Source of the DNA: Streptomyces violaceoruber
GTDB taxonomy: Bacteria > Actinomycetota > Actinomycetes > Streptomycetales > Streptomycetaceae
Direction of reading: 5' to 3'
Length of the DNA: 64,000 bases
Assembly: GCF_033406955.1 (NCBI RefSeq)
Contig: NZ_CP137734.1
Location: 5,084,001-5,148,000, forward strand
The notes under the pieces were generated by a model. It was not told the origin of the DNA. It ran no database searches and saw only the letters and a list, made by a program, of their open reading frames with translations. The position numbers and the translations under genes were made by a program. The stretch's first letter is position 1, and each line of letters starts with the position of its first letter. Positions 25,284-33,156 of the stretch are shown here, piece by piece.

Positions 25284-25790
25284 ATGAGTGAGAGATCGCC
25301 CGCACCGGGCGGCCTGGGCCTGGTCGAGACCCTGGTGAACACGCTGGACCTCGAGACGGGCGCCGACTCGCTGGACACGGAGGAGGGCCGGGCGCCGCTC
25401 GGCCTGACGGAGGACGACGTACCGGCCGCCCGGGAGCTGCGCGAGTCCCTGCGCGCCACCCTGCTCGCCCACGCCGGGCACCCGCCGCACCGCGCGGTGA
25501 CCCCGCTGGGGGAGCTGCTGGCGGCCGCCCCGCTGGTCGTCGCCGTCGACCCGGCCGACGGCTCCGCCGCCCTCGCCCCGGCCGGGGAGGGCTCCCTGAC
25601 CGCCCGCGTCGCCGCCGCCGTCGCCCAGGCACTGGTGGCCGGCACCTGGAGCCGCCTCAAGGCGTGCGAGGCCGCCGACTGCCACTGGGCGTACTACGAC
25701 CGCAGCCCGGCGGGACGCGGCCGCTGGTGTTCGATGCAGGTGTGCGGGGCCCGCGCCAAGATGCGCCGGTACCGGGCCAAGGAGTCGTAA
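25284..25790 (+). CDS. CGNR zinc-finger / ABATE-domain regulator
   Basis: 168 aa. The N-terminal two-thirds (GGLGLVETLVNTLDLETGADSL and on to VAQALVAGTWSRLKAC) match the ABATE-like region, and residues 124-163 form the CGNR zinc finger: KACEAADCHWAYYDRSPAGRGRWCSMQVCGARAKMRRYR, with four cysteines. The diagnostic tetrapeptide reads CGAR here instead of CGNR. Members of this family are thought to be DNA-binding stress or metabolism regulators. It diverges from the VOC pair with GTTAC palindromes between them, so auto- and cross-regulation is likely. Confidence 0.85.
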   Translation: MSERSPAPGGLGLVETLVNTLDLETGADSLDTEEGRAPLGLTEDDVPAARELRESLRATLLAHAGHPPHRAVTPLGELLAAAPLVVAVDPADGSAALAPAGEGSLTARVAAAVAQALVAGTWSRLKACEAADCHWAYYDRSPAGRGRWCSMQVCGARAKMRRYRAKES

Positions 25791-26196
25791 ACACCGCCCG
25801 CTTCACCGGCCGGCCGGGCGCGCACTGGGGCACAATGCGGTCGACGCCGGTTCGGCCGACTGAGCCTCGGCCGAACCGGCGTCGTCCGGCCCGCCGGCCC
25901 GCCGGCCCGCCTTCCTCGCCTACCTCGAACTCGTCGACGCTGTGTTCGAGTTGTGAACGTGGTGATACGTTCGTGGTCGCCGTGCCAGGGGGGCAGGGAG
26001 TGACGACGGAGGGGGCCGCCGTGCTTGTCTCGGACACGGCTGTTTCCGCGCGCCGTCGAGGTGCGCAGGCCCATGCTCCGCGGACCGACGAGATGGTCGT
26101 GCACGCCGTGGCGCGTCCTCGTCCTGCCGGATCCCCATGTCGTCGGTTGATCGACCGCCCGTCATGCCGCCTCCCGAAAGGACCGAGTACCGACCC
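25791..26196. other. Intergenic stretch with terminator and inverted repeat
   Basis: Contains the 18-bp terminator stem (25842-25884), a short CCGGCCCG repeat run, and CTCGAAC/GTTCGAG inverted arms (25924-25930 and 25944-25950) in an AT-richer patch before the pseudoprotease gene. No convincing gene is visible. Confidence 0.55.
25842..25884 (+). terminator. Very strong hairpin terminator
   Basis: Perfect 18-bp stem, CGACGCCGGTTCGGCCGA at 25842-25859 with its complement at 25867-25884, and a 7-nt loop, 52 bp after the CGNR gene stop. Confidence 0.9.
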
Positions 26197-28317
26197 GTGT
26201 CCAGATTCCGTTCACGCGCCGCGGTCACCGCGGGTCTGACGGCCATCGCGGTGGCCGCCGGCTGCCTCGTCGTCGGACCCGTCCAGGCCGCCACCGGCCC
26301 CGCCGTCACCGAAGGCGGCCATGCCTCCACCGCCCGCCTGCGCATAGGCGACGACCAGCGGGCCTGCTCCGGTGTGCTCGTCGCCGCCCAGTGGCTGGCC
26401 ACGGCCGCGAGCTGCTTCGCCGACGACCTCGGCACCGGACCGGTCGCCGCGGGCAAGCCGCAGTGGAGGACGACGGCCGTCCTCGGCCCGGCCGCCGGGA
26501 CGACCGTCGAGGTCGTCGAACTCGTTCCGCGTACCGACCGCGACCTGGTCCTGGCCCGCCTGGCCTCCCCGGTCGCCGGCACCACCCCGGTGCCGTTCGC
26601 CACCACCGCGCCCGCACCGGGCGAGGAGCTGACGGTCGTCGGCTTCGGCCGGACCAAGGAGGAGTGGGCGCCCCTCACCCGGCACACGGCGGCGTTCACG
26701 GTCCAGTCCGTCTCCGGCACCACGCTCGCGCTCGACGGCAGAACCGACGACGACGCCATCTGCGCGGGCGACGCCGGGGGGCCGCTCCTGCGGCAGAAGG
26801 ACGGCGGGTTCGAGCTGGTGGCGCTCGCCAGCCAGTCCTGGCAGGGCGGCTGTTGGGGCACCGACCCGGCCGAGACCCGCAACGACGCGGTCTCTCCCCG
26901 CCTCGACAACATCGCCGGCGGCAACACGCTCACGCCCGGTGCCGTCCTGCGCGCCGAGGACAGCCTCGTCTCCAACGCCGCCCGCCTCACCCTGCGGGCC
27001 GACGGCGACCTCGTCGTCGTCTCCAACGCGGGCAAGACCCTGTGGTCCACCGGCACCGCCGGCCACCCCGGCGCCACCGCCCGGTTCACCGACAGCGGAA
27101 ATCTCACCGTCGTGGACGCCGACGGCACCACGGTCCTGTGGGAGTCCGCGACCACGGCGCCCGGCGGCAGTGCCGTCCTCCAGGACCGGGGCGACCTCGT
27201 CGTCCGCGACGCCCAGGGCGCCTCCCAGTGGGCCGCCGGCACCGAGGTCCGCCACGACTACAACGGCGACGGCCGCAGCGACATGGCCGCCTGGTACAAC
27301 TACACCGACGGTCGCGACGCCATCCACACCTTCCTCGGCGGCACCGACGGGACCCTCACCAAGCCCCTCAAGTCCTACGACGTCGCCGACGGGGTCTGGG
27401 ACACCCGGGCGATGAAGTACCTCACCGGCGACTTCAACGGCGACGGCCGCGGCGACACGGCCGTCCTCAAGGGTTACAGCGACACCAGCGTCAAACTGTG
27501 GGTCGCACTCGGCCGGGCGGACGGCGGGTTCGACGCCCCCTACACGGCGTGGAGCACCCCGGCCGGCGGCTTCCACATCAGCTACATGACCCCGCACGCC
27601 GGTGACTTCAACGGCGACGGCCGCGACGACGTGGCCGTCTGGTACGCCTACACCGACGGCAGCACCAAACTGTGGACGTTCACCAGCACCGACCGGGGCA
27701 CCTTCAACGCCCCCTTCAGCTCCTGGTCCGCCCCGTCCGGCTCCTGGCTGCGCAGCCGCGTCAAGTCCGTCGTCGGTGACTTCGACGGCGACGGCCGCGA
27801 CGACCTGAGCGTCTTCTACGGCCAGGGCGACGACACGGTCAAGACGTACGTCTTCCCGGCCGCGCCCGACGGCGGATTCACCACCCCCGCCGTGTGGTGG
27901 CAGAGCGCGTCCCTCGACTGGAACCGCACCACCCCGCACGCCGGCGACTTCAACGGGGACGGCCGCGACGACACGCTGGTCTGGTACGACTACCCGGACG
28001 GCAGCGACAAGACGTCGACCATGCTCTCGGAACGGGTCAGCGGCAAGGACCGCTTCGGATCGGCGAAGGTCACCCTCAGCAGCCCTCCCGGCAACCTGGA
28101 CGTGACCCGCATGCAGTTCCTCACCGGCGACTACGACGGGGACGGCCGCGACGACCTCGCCACGCTGAACCACCAGGCCGACGGCACGGTGAAGATGTGG
28201 ACCTGGACCGCACGGCCGGACGCCATGTTCAACGGCGGCATCGCCGGCTGGAGCGCTCCGGCCAGCAGCTGGGCCTTCGGCTCCGCACAGTTCTTCACCA
28301 CCTACCCGAAGAGCTAG
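26197..28317 (+). CDS. Secreted trypsin-fold pseudoprotease with B-lectin and FG-GAP repeats
   Basis: About 706 aa, exported (signal peptide at residues 1-32: basic RFRSR, then hydrophobic AAVTAGLTAIAVAAG, ending PVQAAT). Residues 35-240 are a chymotrypsin-fold domain, but the catalytic His is replaced (WLATAASCF, Ser72) and the catalytic Ser is Ala193 in CAGDAGGPLL; the Asp of the triad (RDLVLARL, Asp116) remains. Residues about 245-350 are a bulb-lectin domain (LTLRADGDLVVVSNAGKTLWS, then GNLTVVDADGTTVLWES). Residues 354-706 hold six FG-GAP/VCBS calcium-binding repeats with DxNGDGRxD cores. The GTG at 26197 gives a normal signal peptide; in-frame ATGs at 26137 and 26164 would add an odd Pro-rich leader. 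The stop codon TAG belongs to the adjacent inverted-repeat element. A carbohydrate- or wall-binding role is inferred. Confidence 0.87.
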   Translation: MSRFRSRAAVTAGLTAIAVAAGCLVVGPVQAATGPAVTEGGHASTARLRIGDDQRACSGVLVAAQWLATAASCFADDLGTGPVAAGKPQWRTTAVLGPAAGTTVEVVELVPRTDRDLVLARLASPVAGTTPVPFATTAPAPGEELTVVGFGRTKEEWAPLTRHTAAFTVQSVSGTTLALDGRTDDDAICAGDAGGPLLRQKDGGFELVALASQSWQGGCWGTDPAETRNDAVSPRLDNIAGGNTLTPGAVLRAEDSLVSNAARLTLRADGDLVVVSNAGKTLWSTGTAGHPGATARFTDSGNLTVVDADGTTVLWESATTAPGGSAVLQDRGDLVVRDAQGASQWAAGTEVRHDYNGDGRSDMAAWYNYTDGRDAIHTFLGGTDGTLTKPLKSYDVADGVWDTRAMKYLTGDFNGDGRGDTAVLKGYSDTSVKLWVALGRADGGFDAPYTAWSTPAGGFHISYMTPHAGDFNGDGRDDVAVWYAYTDGSTKLWTFTSTDRGTFNAPFSSWSAPSGSWLRSRVKSVVGDFDGDGRDDLSVFYGQGDDTVKTYVFPAAPDGGFTTPAVWWQSASLDWNRTTPHAGDFNGDGRDDTLVWYDYPDGSDKTSTMLSERVSGKDRFGSAKVTLSSPPGNLDVTRMQFLTGDYDGDGRDDLATLNHQADGTVKMWTWTARPDAMFNGGIAGWSAPASSWAFGSAQFFTTYPKS

Positions 28318-28503
28318 GGGGTGTCGTTTGGATCAGGCCGGCCGCGGCCGACGGTGCCTTGTGGCCGACCCGAGCGGGGTCTGGTGCGTGCAGCTGCAAG
28401 GCGGAGGAGGGCGACAACGCGGAGCGTTGGCAACCGACGACAACGCCGCAGATGTGCGTGCCAGACCCCGCGACCCCGGCAAGATCCAAACGACACCCCC
28501 TAG
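28314..28503. mobile_element. 190-bp MITE-like element with 21-bp perfect terminal inverted repeats
   Basis: The left terminus (28314-28334, starting CTAGGGGGTGTCG) and right terminus (28483-28503, ending CGACACCCCCTAG) are perfect 21-bp complements. Inside, GGGGTCTGG and CCAGACCCC form a second inverted pair. No transposase is encoded. CTAG at both ends may reflect the target site. The left end contributes the stop codon of the upstream gene. Confidence 0.8.
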
Positions 28504-28508
28504 CCCCC

Positions 28509-28553
28509 GCCCGACCGCCTCGGGAACGCCGGACCGGCCGGAGGCGGTCGGGC
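28509..28553 (-). terminator. Terminator of UDP-glucose dehydrogenase gene
   Basis: 13-bp perfect stem GCCCGACCGCCTC (28509-28521) with GAGGCGGTCGGGC (28541-28553), five bases beyond the minus-strand stop codon. Confidence 0.8.
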
Positions 28554-28558
28554 GGCCC

Positions 28559-29902
28559 TCAGGCGGTCGGGCGGCCCATCGCCCGGTACGTCCAGCCGGC
28601 CTTCCGCCACAGCGCCGGATCCAGGGCGTTGCGCCCGTCCAGGATCACCCGGGCCGCAGCCGCCTCGCCCAGCACCTCGGGGTCCAGCTCGCGGAACTCC
28701 CGCCACTCCGTGAGGTGCAGGACCACGTCAGCGCCCCGCACCGCCTCCCGCGCCGAGTCGGCGTAGCCGAGGGTCGGGAAGAGCCGCCGGGCGTTCTCCA
28801 TGCCCTTGGGGTCGTACACCGTCACCTGGGCGCCCTGGAGGTGCACCTGCCCGGCGACGTTCAGCGCGGGGGAGTCCCGTACGTCGTCCGAGTCGGGCTT
28901 GAAGGTGGCGCCGAGCACCGCGACGCGCTTGCCGAGGAAGGGGCCGCCGCCCAGCGCCTGCCGGGTCAGCTCCACCATCCGGCCGCGCTGGCGCATGTTG
29001 ACGGAGTCGATCTCGCGCAGGAAGGTCAGCGCCTGGTCGGCGCCCAGCTCACCGGCGCGCGCCATGAACGCCCGGATGTCCTTCGGCAGACAGCCGCCGC
29101 CGAAGCCGATCCCGGCCCGCAGGAACTTCTTCCCGATCCGGTCGTCGTACCCGATCGCCTCCGCCAGCTTGGCGACGTCGCCGCCCGCGGCCTCGCAGAC
29201 CTCCGCCATCGCGTTGATGAAGGAGATCTTGGTGGCGAGGAAGGAGTTCGCGGCGGTCTTCACCAGCTCCGCCGTCGGGAAGTCCGTGACGACGAACGGC
29301 GAGCCCTCCTCGATCGGCGTCGCGTACACCTCGCGCAGCAGCCGCTCGGCCCGCTCGCTGCGCACACCGACCACCAGGCGGTCGGGGTGCAGGGTGTCCT
29401 CGACGGCGAAGCCCTCGCGCAGGAACTCCGGGTTCCAGGCCAGCTCGGCCCCGTCGCCGGCCGGCGCGTGCTCGGCCAGGTAGGCCGCCAGCCGGTCGGC
29501 GGAGCCCACCGGCACGGTCGACTTGCCGACGACCAGCGCGGGGCCGGTCAGGTGCGGCGCCAGGGAGGCCAGCGCGGAGTCGACGTACGACATGTCGCAG
29601 GCGTACTCGCCGTGCTTCTGCGGGGTGTTCACACACAGGAAGTGCACGTCGCCGAAGGCCGCGACCTCGGCGAAGTCGGTGGTGAAGCGCAGCCGCCCGC
29701 TGGAGCCCTCGATCCCGGCGACGTGCTTGCCCAGCAGCTCCCGCAGACCGGGCTCGTACATCGGGACCTCGCCCCGCTGGAGCGTCTCGATCTTCTCGGG
29801 CACCACGTCGAGACCCAGCACCTCGAAACCGAGCTCGGCCATGGCCGCCGCGTGGGTGGCGCCGAGATAGCCGGTACCGATCACGGTGATCTTCAGGGCC
29901 AT
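28559..29902 (-). CDS. UDP-glucose 6-dehydrogenase
   Basis: NAD-dependent enzyme (447 aa) oxidising UDP-glucose to UDP-glucuronate for surface polysaccharide or glycoside synthesis; cytosolic. The N-terminal Rossmann domain starts KITVIGTGYLGATHAAAMAELGFEV. The middle domain carries ELVKTAANSFLATKISFINAMAEVCE and the catalytic Cys271 in GIGFGGGCLPKDI. The C-terminal domain has VAVLGATFKPDSDDVRDSPAL. GGAG lies 8 nt before the ATG. It diverges from the acyl-CoA dehydrogenase. GDP-mannose dehydrogenase is the related alternative, but the GFGGGCLPKD context and overall form favour UDP-glucose. Confidence 0.93.
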   Translation of the reverse strand: MALKITVIGTGYLGATHAAAMAELGFEVLGLDVVPEKIETLQRGEVPMYEPGLRELLGKHVAGIEGSSGRLRFTTDFAEVAAFGDVHFLCVNTPQKHGEYACDMSYVDSALASLAPHLTGPALVVGKSTVPVGSADRLAAYLAEHAPAGDGAELAWNPEFLREGFAVEDTLHPDRLVVGVRSERAERLLREVYATPIEEGSPFVVTDFPTAELVKTAANSFLATKISFINAMAEVCEAAGGDVAKLAEAIGYDDRIGKKFLRAGIGFGGGCLPKDIRAFMARAGELGADQALTFLREIDSVNMRQRGRMVELTRQALGGGPFLGKRVAVLGATFKPDSDDVRDSPALNVAGQVHLQGAQVTVYDPKGMENARRLFPTLGYADSAREAVRGADVVLHLTEWREFRELDPEVLGEAAAARVILDGRNALDPALWRKAGWTYRAMGRPTA

Positions 29903-30018
29903 GGATGCGCTCCAGAGGTGGACGGCACGGTTGCGCGCCCGAGCATATCCGGGGCGCCGGAGAAGCCTTTCGAGACCGTGGGGCCGGCTGTCGTCAAGCT
30001 CACCTATCCACGGACCGG

Positions 30019-30057
30019 CCGGGGCTCTAAAATTTGGGTTACTTAACGGTAGTTAGC
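30019..30057 (+). promoter_or_regulatory. AT-rich promoter/operator upstream of acyl-CoA dehydrogenase
   Basis: A markedly AT-rich island in very GC-rich surroundings: CTAAAATTTGGGTTACTTAA, then a TAAC-GGTA-GTTA palindrome (30044-30055). It is 40-75 nt before the TTG start and looks like the binding site of a TetR/FadR-type repressor over the promoter. No regulator gene is adjacent. Confidence 0.5.
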
Positions 30058-30094
30058 GTGCCCAGCATCACAGCGTTTTGGAGCGTGAGAAACC

Positions 30095-31252
30095 TTGGCC
30101 GGATCGGCTGACTTCGACCTGTACCGCCCGTCCGAGGAGCACGACATGCTCCGGGACGCCGTCCGCTCGCTGGCCGAGGCGAAGATCGCGCCGTACGCCG
30201 CCGCCGTGGACGAGGAGGCGCGCTTCCCGCAGGAGGCGCTGGACGCGCTCACCGCGAACGACCTGCACGCGGTGCACGTCCCCGAGGAGTACGGCGGCGC
30301 GGGCGCCGACGCGCTCGCCACGGTCATCGTGATCGAGGAGGTGGCCCGCGCCTGCGCGTCCTCCTCCCTCATCCCGGCCGTGAACAAGCTCGGCTCGCTC
30401 CCGGTGATCCTCTCCGGCTCCGAGGAGCTGAAGAAGAAGTACATGACCCCGCTCGCCAAGGGCGACGGCATGTTCTCCTACTGCCTCTCCGAGCCCGACG
30501 CCGGCTCCGACGCGGCCGGCATGAAGACCAGGGCCGTCCGCGACGGCGACTTCTGGGTGCTCAACGGCGTCAAGCGCTGGATCACCAACGCCGGCGTCAG
30601 CGAGTACTACACCGTCATGGCGGTCACCGACCCCGACAAGCGCTCCAAGGGCATCTCCGCCTTCGTGGTCGAGAAGTCCGACGAGGGCGTGTCCTTCGGC
30701 GCCCCGGAGAAGAAGCTCGGCATCAAGGGCTCCCCGACCCGCGAGGTCTACCTCGACAACGTCCGCATCCCCGCCGACCGCATGATCGGCGCGGAGGGCA
30801 CCGGCTTCGCCACCGCGATGAAGACGCTGGACCACACCCGCATCACCATCGCCGCCCAGGCCCTCGGCATCGCCCAGGGCGCCCTCGACTACGCCAAGGG
30901 CTACGTCAAGGAGCGCAAGCAGTTCGGCAAGCCGATCGCCGACTTCCAGGGCATCCAGTTCATGCTCGCCGACATGGCCATGAAGATCGAGGCCGCCCGC
31001 CAGCTGACGTACGCGGCGGCCGCCAAGTCGCAGCGCGGCGACAGCGACCTGACCTTCCAGGGCGCCGCCGCCAAGTGCTTCGCCTCGGACGTGGCCATGG
31101 AGGTCACCACGGACGCCGTCCAGCTGCTCGGCGGCTACGGCTACACCCGGGACTACCCGGTGGAGCGCATGATGCGCGACGCCAAGATCACGCAGATCTA
31201 CGAGGGCACCAACCAGGTCCAGCGCATCGTCATGGCGCGCAACCTGCCGTAG
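30095..31252 (+). CDS. Acyl-CoA dehydrogenase
   Basis: FAD enzyme (385 aa) introducing the alpha-beta double bond of acyl-CoA in beta-oxidation or branched-chain amino acid catabolism. Signatures: PEEYGGAGADALATVIVIEEVAR, the first PROSITE-type motif SYCLSEPDAGSDAAGMKT, WITNAGVSEYYTVMA, and the C-terminal QIYEGTNQVQRIVMARNL with the catalytic-base Glu. The start appears to be TTG at 30095 (GGAG 11 nt upstream) because no ATG or GTG gives the conserved AGSADFDLYRPSEEHDMLRDAVR N-terminus. It is followed by a strong terminator. Confidence 0.93.
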   Translation: MAGSADFDLYRPSEEHDMLRDAVRSLAEAKIAPYAAAVDEEARFPQEALDALTANDLHAVHVPEEYGGAGADALATVIVIEEVARACASSSLIPAVNKLGSLPVILSGSEELKKKYMTPLAKGDGMFSYCLSEPDAGSDAAGMKTRAVRDGDFWVLNGVKRWITNAGVSEYYTVMAVTDPDKRSKGISAFVVEKSDEGVSFGAPEKKLGIKGSPTREVYLDNVRIPADRMIGAEGTGFATAMKTLDHTRITIAAQALGIAQGALDYAKGYVKERKQFGKPIADFQGIQFMLADMAMKIEAARQLTYAAAAKSQRGDSDLTFQGAAAKCFASDVAMEVTTDAVQLLGGYGYTRDYPVERMMRDAKITQIYEGTNQVQRIVMARNLP

Positions 31253-31269
31253 CGGCCGGGATCCTGTCA

Positions 31270-31302
31270 GCGAGGGGCGTCCGCCGGCCGGGCGCCCCTC
31301 GC
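31270..31302 (+). terminator. Terminator after acyl-CoA dehydrogenase
   Basis: 10-bp perfect stem GCGAGGGGCG (31270-31279) with CGCCCCTCGC (31293-31302), 18 bp past the stop. Confidence 0.8.
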
Positions 31303-31393
31303 TCGTCGCGACCGATTGTCAGTGGTGGGTGAGACGGTGGATCCATCGAGTCGGGAAGCCGCCGAGCGGCAATCGGTAAGAGGGGGAGCCGCC

Positions 31394-32434
31394 ATGTCCA
31401 GGAGCCAGAACTACATCAACCACGTCGCTCTCGTGCTGGACGCCAGTTCGTCCATGCGGCGCCTGAGCCACAAGGTGGTCGAGGTCGCCGACCAGCAGAT
31501 CGCCTACCTGGCCCGCCGGTCGCAGGAGCTGGACCAGGAGACCCGCGTCACGGTGTACGTCTTCGCCGACCAGGTGGAGTGCGTCATCTACGACAAGGAC
31601 GTGCTGCGGATGCCGTCGCTGAAGCAGATGTACCGGGTCGGCGGCATGACGGCGCTGCTGGCGGCCACGCTCAAGTCGCAGCGGGAGCTGGCGCAGACGG
31701 CCCAGCTGTACGGCGACCACAGCTTCCTGACCTTCGTCCTCACGGACGGGCAGGAGAACGTGAGCCACCGCTGCCCGGACGCCCCCGCCCGGGACCCGCG
31801 CGCCCTGGTCGAGGCCGTGTCCCGGATGATCGAGACGCAGGCGGACAACTGGACGCTGGCCGTCCTCGTGCCGGACCAGATGGGCAAGCGCGAGGCCATG
31901 CAGTACGGGTTCCCGAAGGACAACATCGCCATCTGGGACGCCACGAGCACCCAGGGTCTCGAGGAGGCCGGGCAGGTCATCCAGGAGGCCACCGAGAAGT
32001 TCATGGTGGGGCGCACCAAGGGCATCCGCGGGTCGCGGGCCGTGTTCTCCACGGGCGGCGACGCGGTCAACAAGGACACCATCAAGGCGGCCGGCCTCAC
32101 GCCGGTCGAGTCGTCGAAGTACCAGCTGATCGACGTCACCCGCGACGTGGCGATCCGCGACTGGGTCGTCGAGCGCGGGCACACCTACCGCACCGGTGGT
32201 GCCTTCTACCAGCTGAGCAAGTCGGAGAAGGTCCAGCCGAAGAAGCAGATATCGGTGCTGGAGAAGAAGACGGACCGGGTGTACACGGGGCCCGAGGCCC
32301 GCGCCCTGCTCGGCCTGCCGGACGTGGAGGTCCGCATCAAGCCCGACCACAACGACGAATTCACGATCTTCGTGCAGAGCACGAGCGTGAACCGGAAGCT
32401 CGTACCGAACACGCGGCTCCTGCTCATGCTCTGA
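31394..32434 (+). CDS. VWA-domain protein
   Basis: 346 aa, cytoplasmic (no signal peptide or TM). Residues 8-190 are a von Willebrand A domain with an intact metal-ion-dependent adhesion site: NHVALVLDASSSMRRL (DxSxS), GGMTALLAATLKSQ (Thr) and FVLTDGQENVS (Asp). Residues 190-346 are a family-specific extension, including the QTRSTGG-like FSTGGDAVNKDTIKAAG segment and a C-terminal FTIFVQSTSVNRKLVPNTRLLLML. AGGGGGAG lies upstream of the ATG at 31394. Function unknown; VWA domains mediate metal-dependent protein-protein contacts. Confidence 0.87.
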   Translation: MSRSQNYINHVALVLDASSSMRRLSHKVVEVADQQIAYLARRSQELDQETRVTVYVFADQVECVIYDKDVLRMPSLKQMYRVGGMTALLAATLKSQRELAQTAQLYGDHSFLTFVLTDGQENVSHRCPDAPARDPRALVEAVSRMIETQADNWTLAVLVPDQMGKREAMQYGFPKDNIAIWDATSTQGLEEAGQVIQEATEKFMVGRTKGIRGSRAVFSTGGDAVNKDTIKAAGLTPVESSKYQLIDVTRDVAIRDWVVERGHTYRTGGAFYQLSKSEKVQPKKQISVLEKKTDRVYTGPEARALLGLPDVEVRIKPDHNDEFTIFVQSTSVNRKLVPNTRLLLML

Positions 32435-32443
32435 CGCCGCCGA

Positions 32444-32465
32444 CGCCCGGGTGGCGCCCCGGGCG
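32444..32465. terminator. Short hairpin between convergent genes
   Basis: 8-bp stem CGCCCGGG (32444-32451) with CCCGGGCG (32458-32465) in the 35-bp gap between the VWA and thioesterase stops. Confidence 0.55.
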
Positions 32466-32469
32466 GAGG

Positions 32470-33036
32470 TCAGTCCTCGTACCCCTCCGCCACCCGCCGC
32501 TCCCGCAGTTCCATGATCGCCCGGCGGCGGGCCAGGCGGTGGGTGCGGCGGATCTGGGCCTCCTGGTAGCGCCGCTTGTCCTTCTCGGTCTCGGGCAGCA
32601 CCGGCGGCACCGTGCGCGGCTTGCCGTCGGCGTCCACGGCCGCGAAGACCAGGTAGGCCGAGCCGACCTGGGTGGCCGGGGTGGACTCGTTCCAGCGCTC
32701 GGCCAGGACCCGGACGCCCACCTCCATGGAACTGCGGCCGGTCCAGTTGACCTGGGCCTTCACATGGACGAGGTCGCCGACGCGGACCGGTTCGAGGAAC
32801 GCCATCTCGTCCATGGACGCGGTGACGGCGGGTCCGCCGGAGTGCCGTCCGGCCACGGCTCCCGCCGCGTCGTCGACGAGCTTCATGATCACACCGCCGT
32901 GCACCGTACCCAGAAGGTTGGTGTCGCTGTGCGTCATGATGTGACTGAGGGTGGTGCGGGACGCCGAGGTCGGCTTGCCCGGGATCTCCGGGGCCGTCGA
33001 CTGCGCGGCCGAGGCCTGTTCTGCCTGGTCTGTCAT
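32470..33036 (-). CDS. Acyl-CoA thioesterase, hotdog fold
   Basis: A 188-aa hotdog-domain thioesterase hydrolysing acyl-CoA to free acid and CoA. The core is TLSHIMTHSDTNLLGTVHGGVIMKLVDDAAGAVAGRH (catalytic HGG(V)xM..D motif) and ASMDEMAFLEPVRVGDLVHVKAQVNWTGRSSMEVGVRV, as in BACH/YciA-type enzymes. The C-terminal 55 residues are Arg-rich and helical. The ATG at 33036 follows GTGGAGGCC. It is divergent from the LCP gene at 33157. Acyl-CoA dehydrogenase two genes away makes a lipid-turnover role plausible. Confidence 0.92.
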   Translation of the reverse strand: MTDQAEQASAAQSTAPEIPGKPTSASRTTLSHIMTHSDTNLLGTVHGGVIMKLVDDAAGAVAGRHSGGPAVTASMDEMAFLEPVRVGDLVHVKAQVNWTGRSSMEVGVRVLAERWNESTPATQVGSAYLVFAAVDADGKPRTVPPVLPETEKDKRRYQEAQIRRTHRLARRRAIMELRERRVAEGYED

Positions 33037-33156
33037 GGCCTCCACCTTATGCCGGGGCCACACGGGCGTGATTTTGTGTCGGGTTCGCAACAGCACTGCC
33101 CTGATTTTCCGACATACCTTGTAACGCCCACAGGGCGGCCCTGCACACTGGTGCGC

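Noticed and set aside
26001..26239. Possible short gene starting GTG after a G-rich ribosome-binding-like sequence, overlapping the pseudoprotease start
   Set aside because: Its translation has no hydrophobic or domain character and it runs into the signal-peptide coding region in another frame.
27253..28160. Regularly spaced GACTTCAACGGCGACGGCCG-like units resembling a repeat array or CRISPR
   Set aside because: They are the DxNGDGR codons of FG-GAP protein repeats, in frame and diverged between copies; there are no spacers or cas genes.
28295..28503. Mirror-image short frames within the inverted-repeat element
   Set aside because: Both are produced by the 21-bp terminal repeats read from each side (shared start and end peptides) and are not genes.
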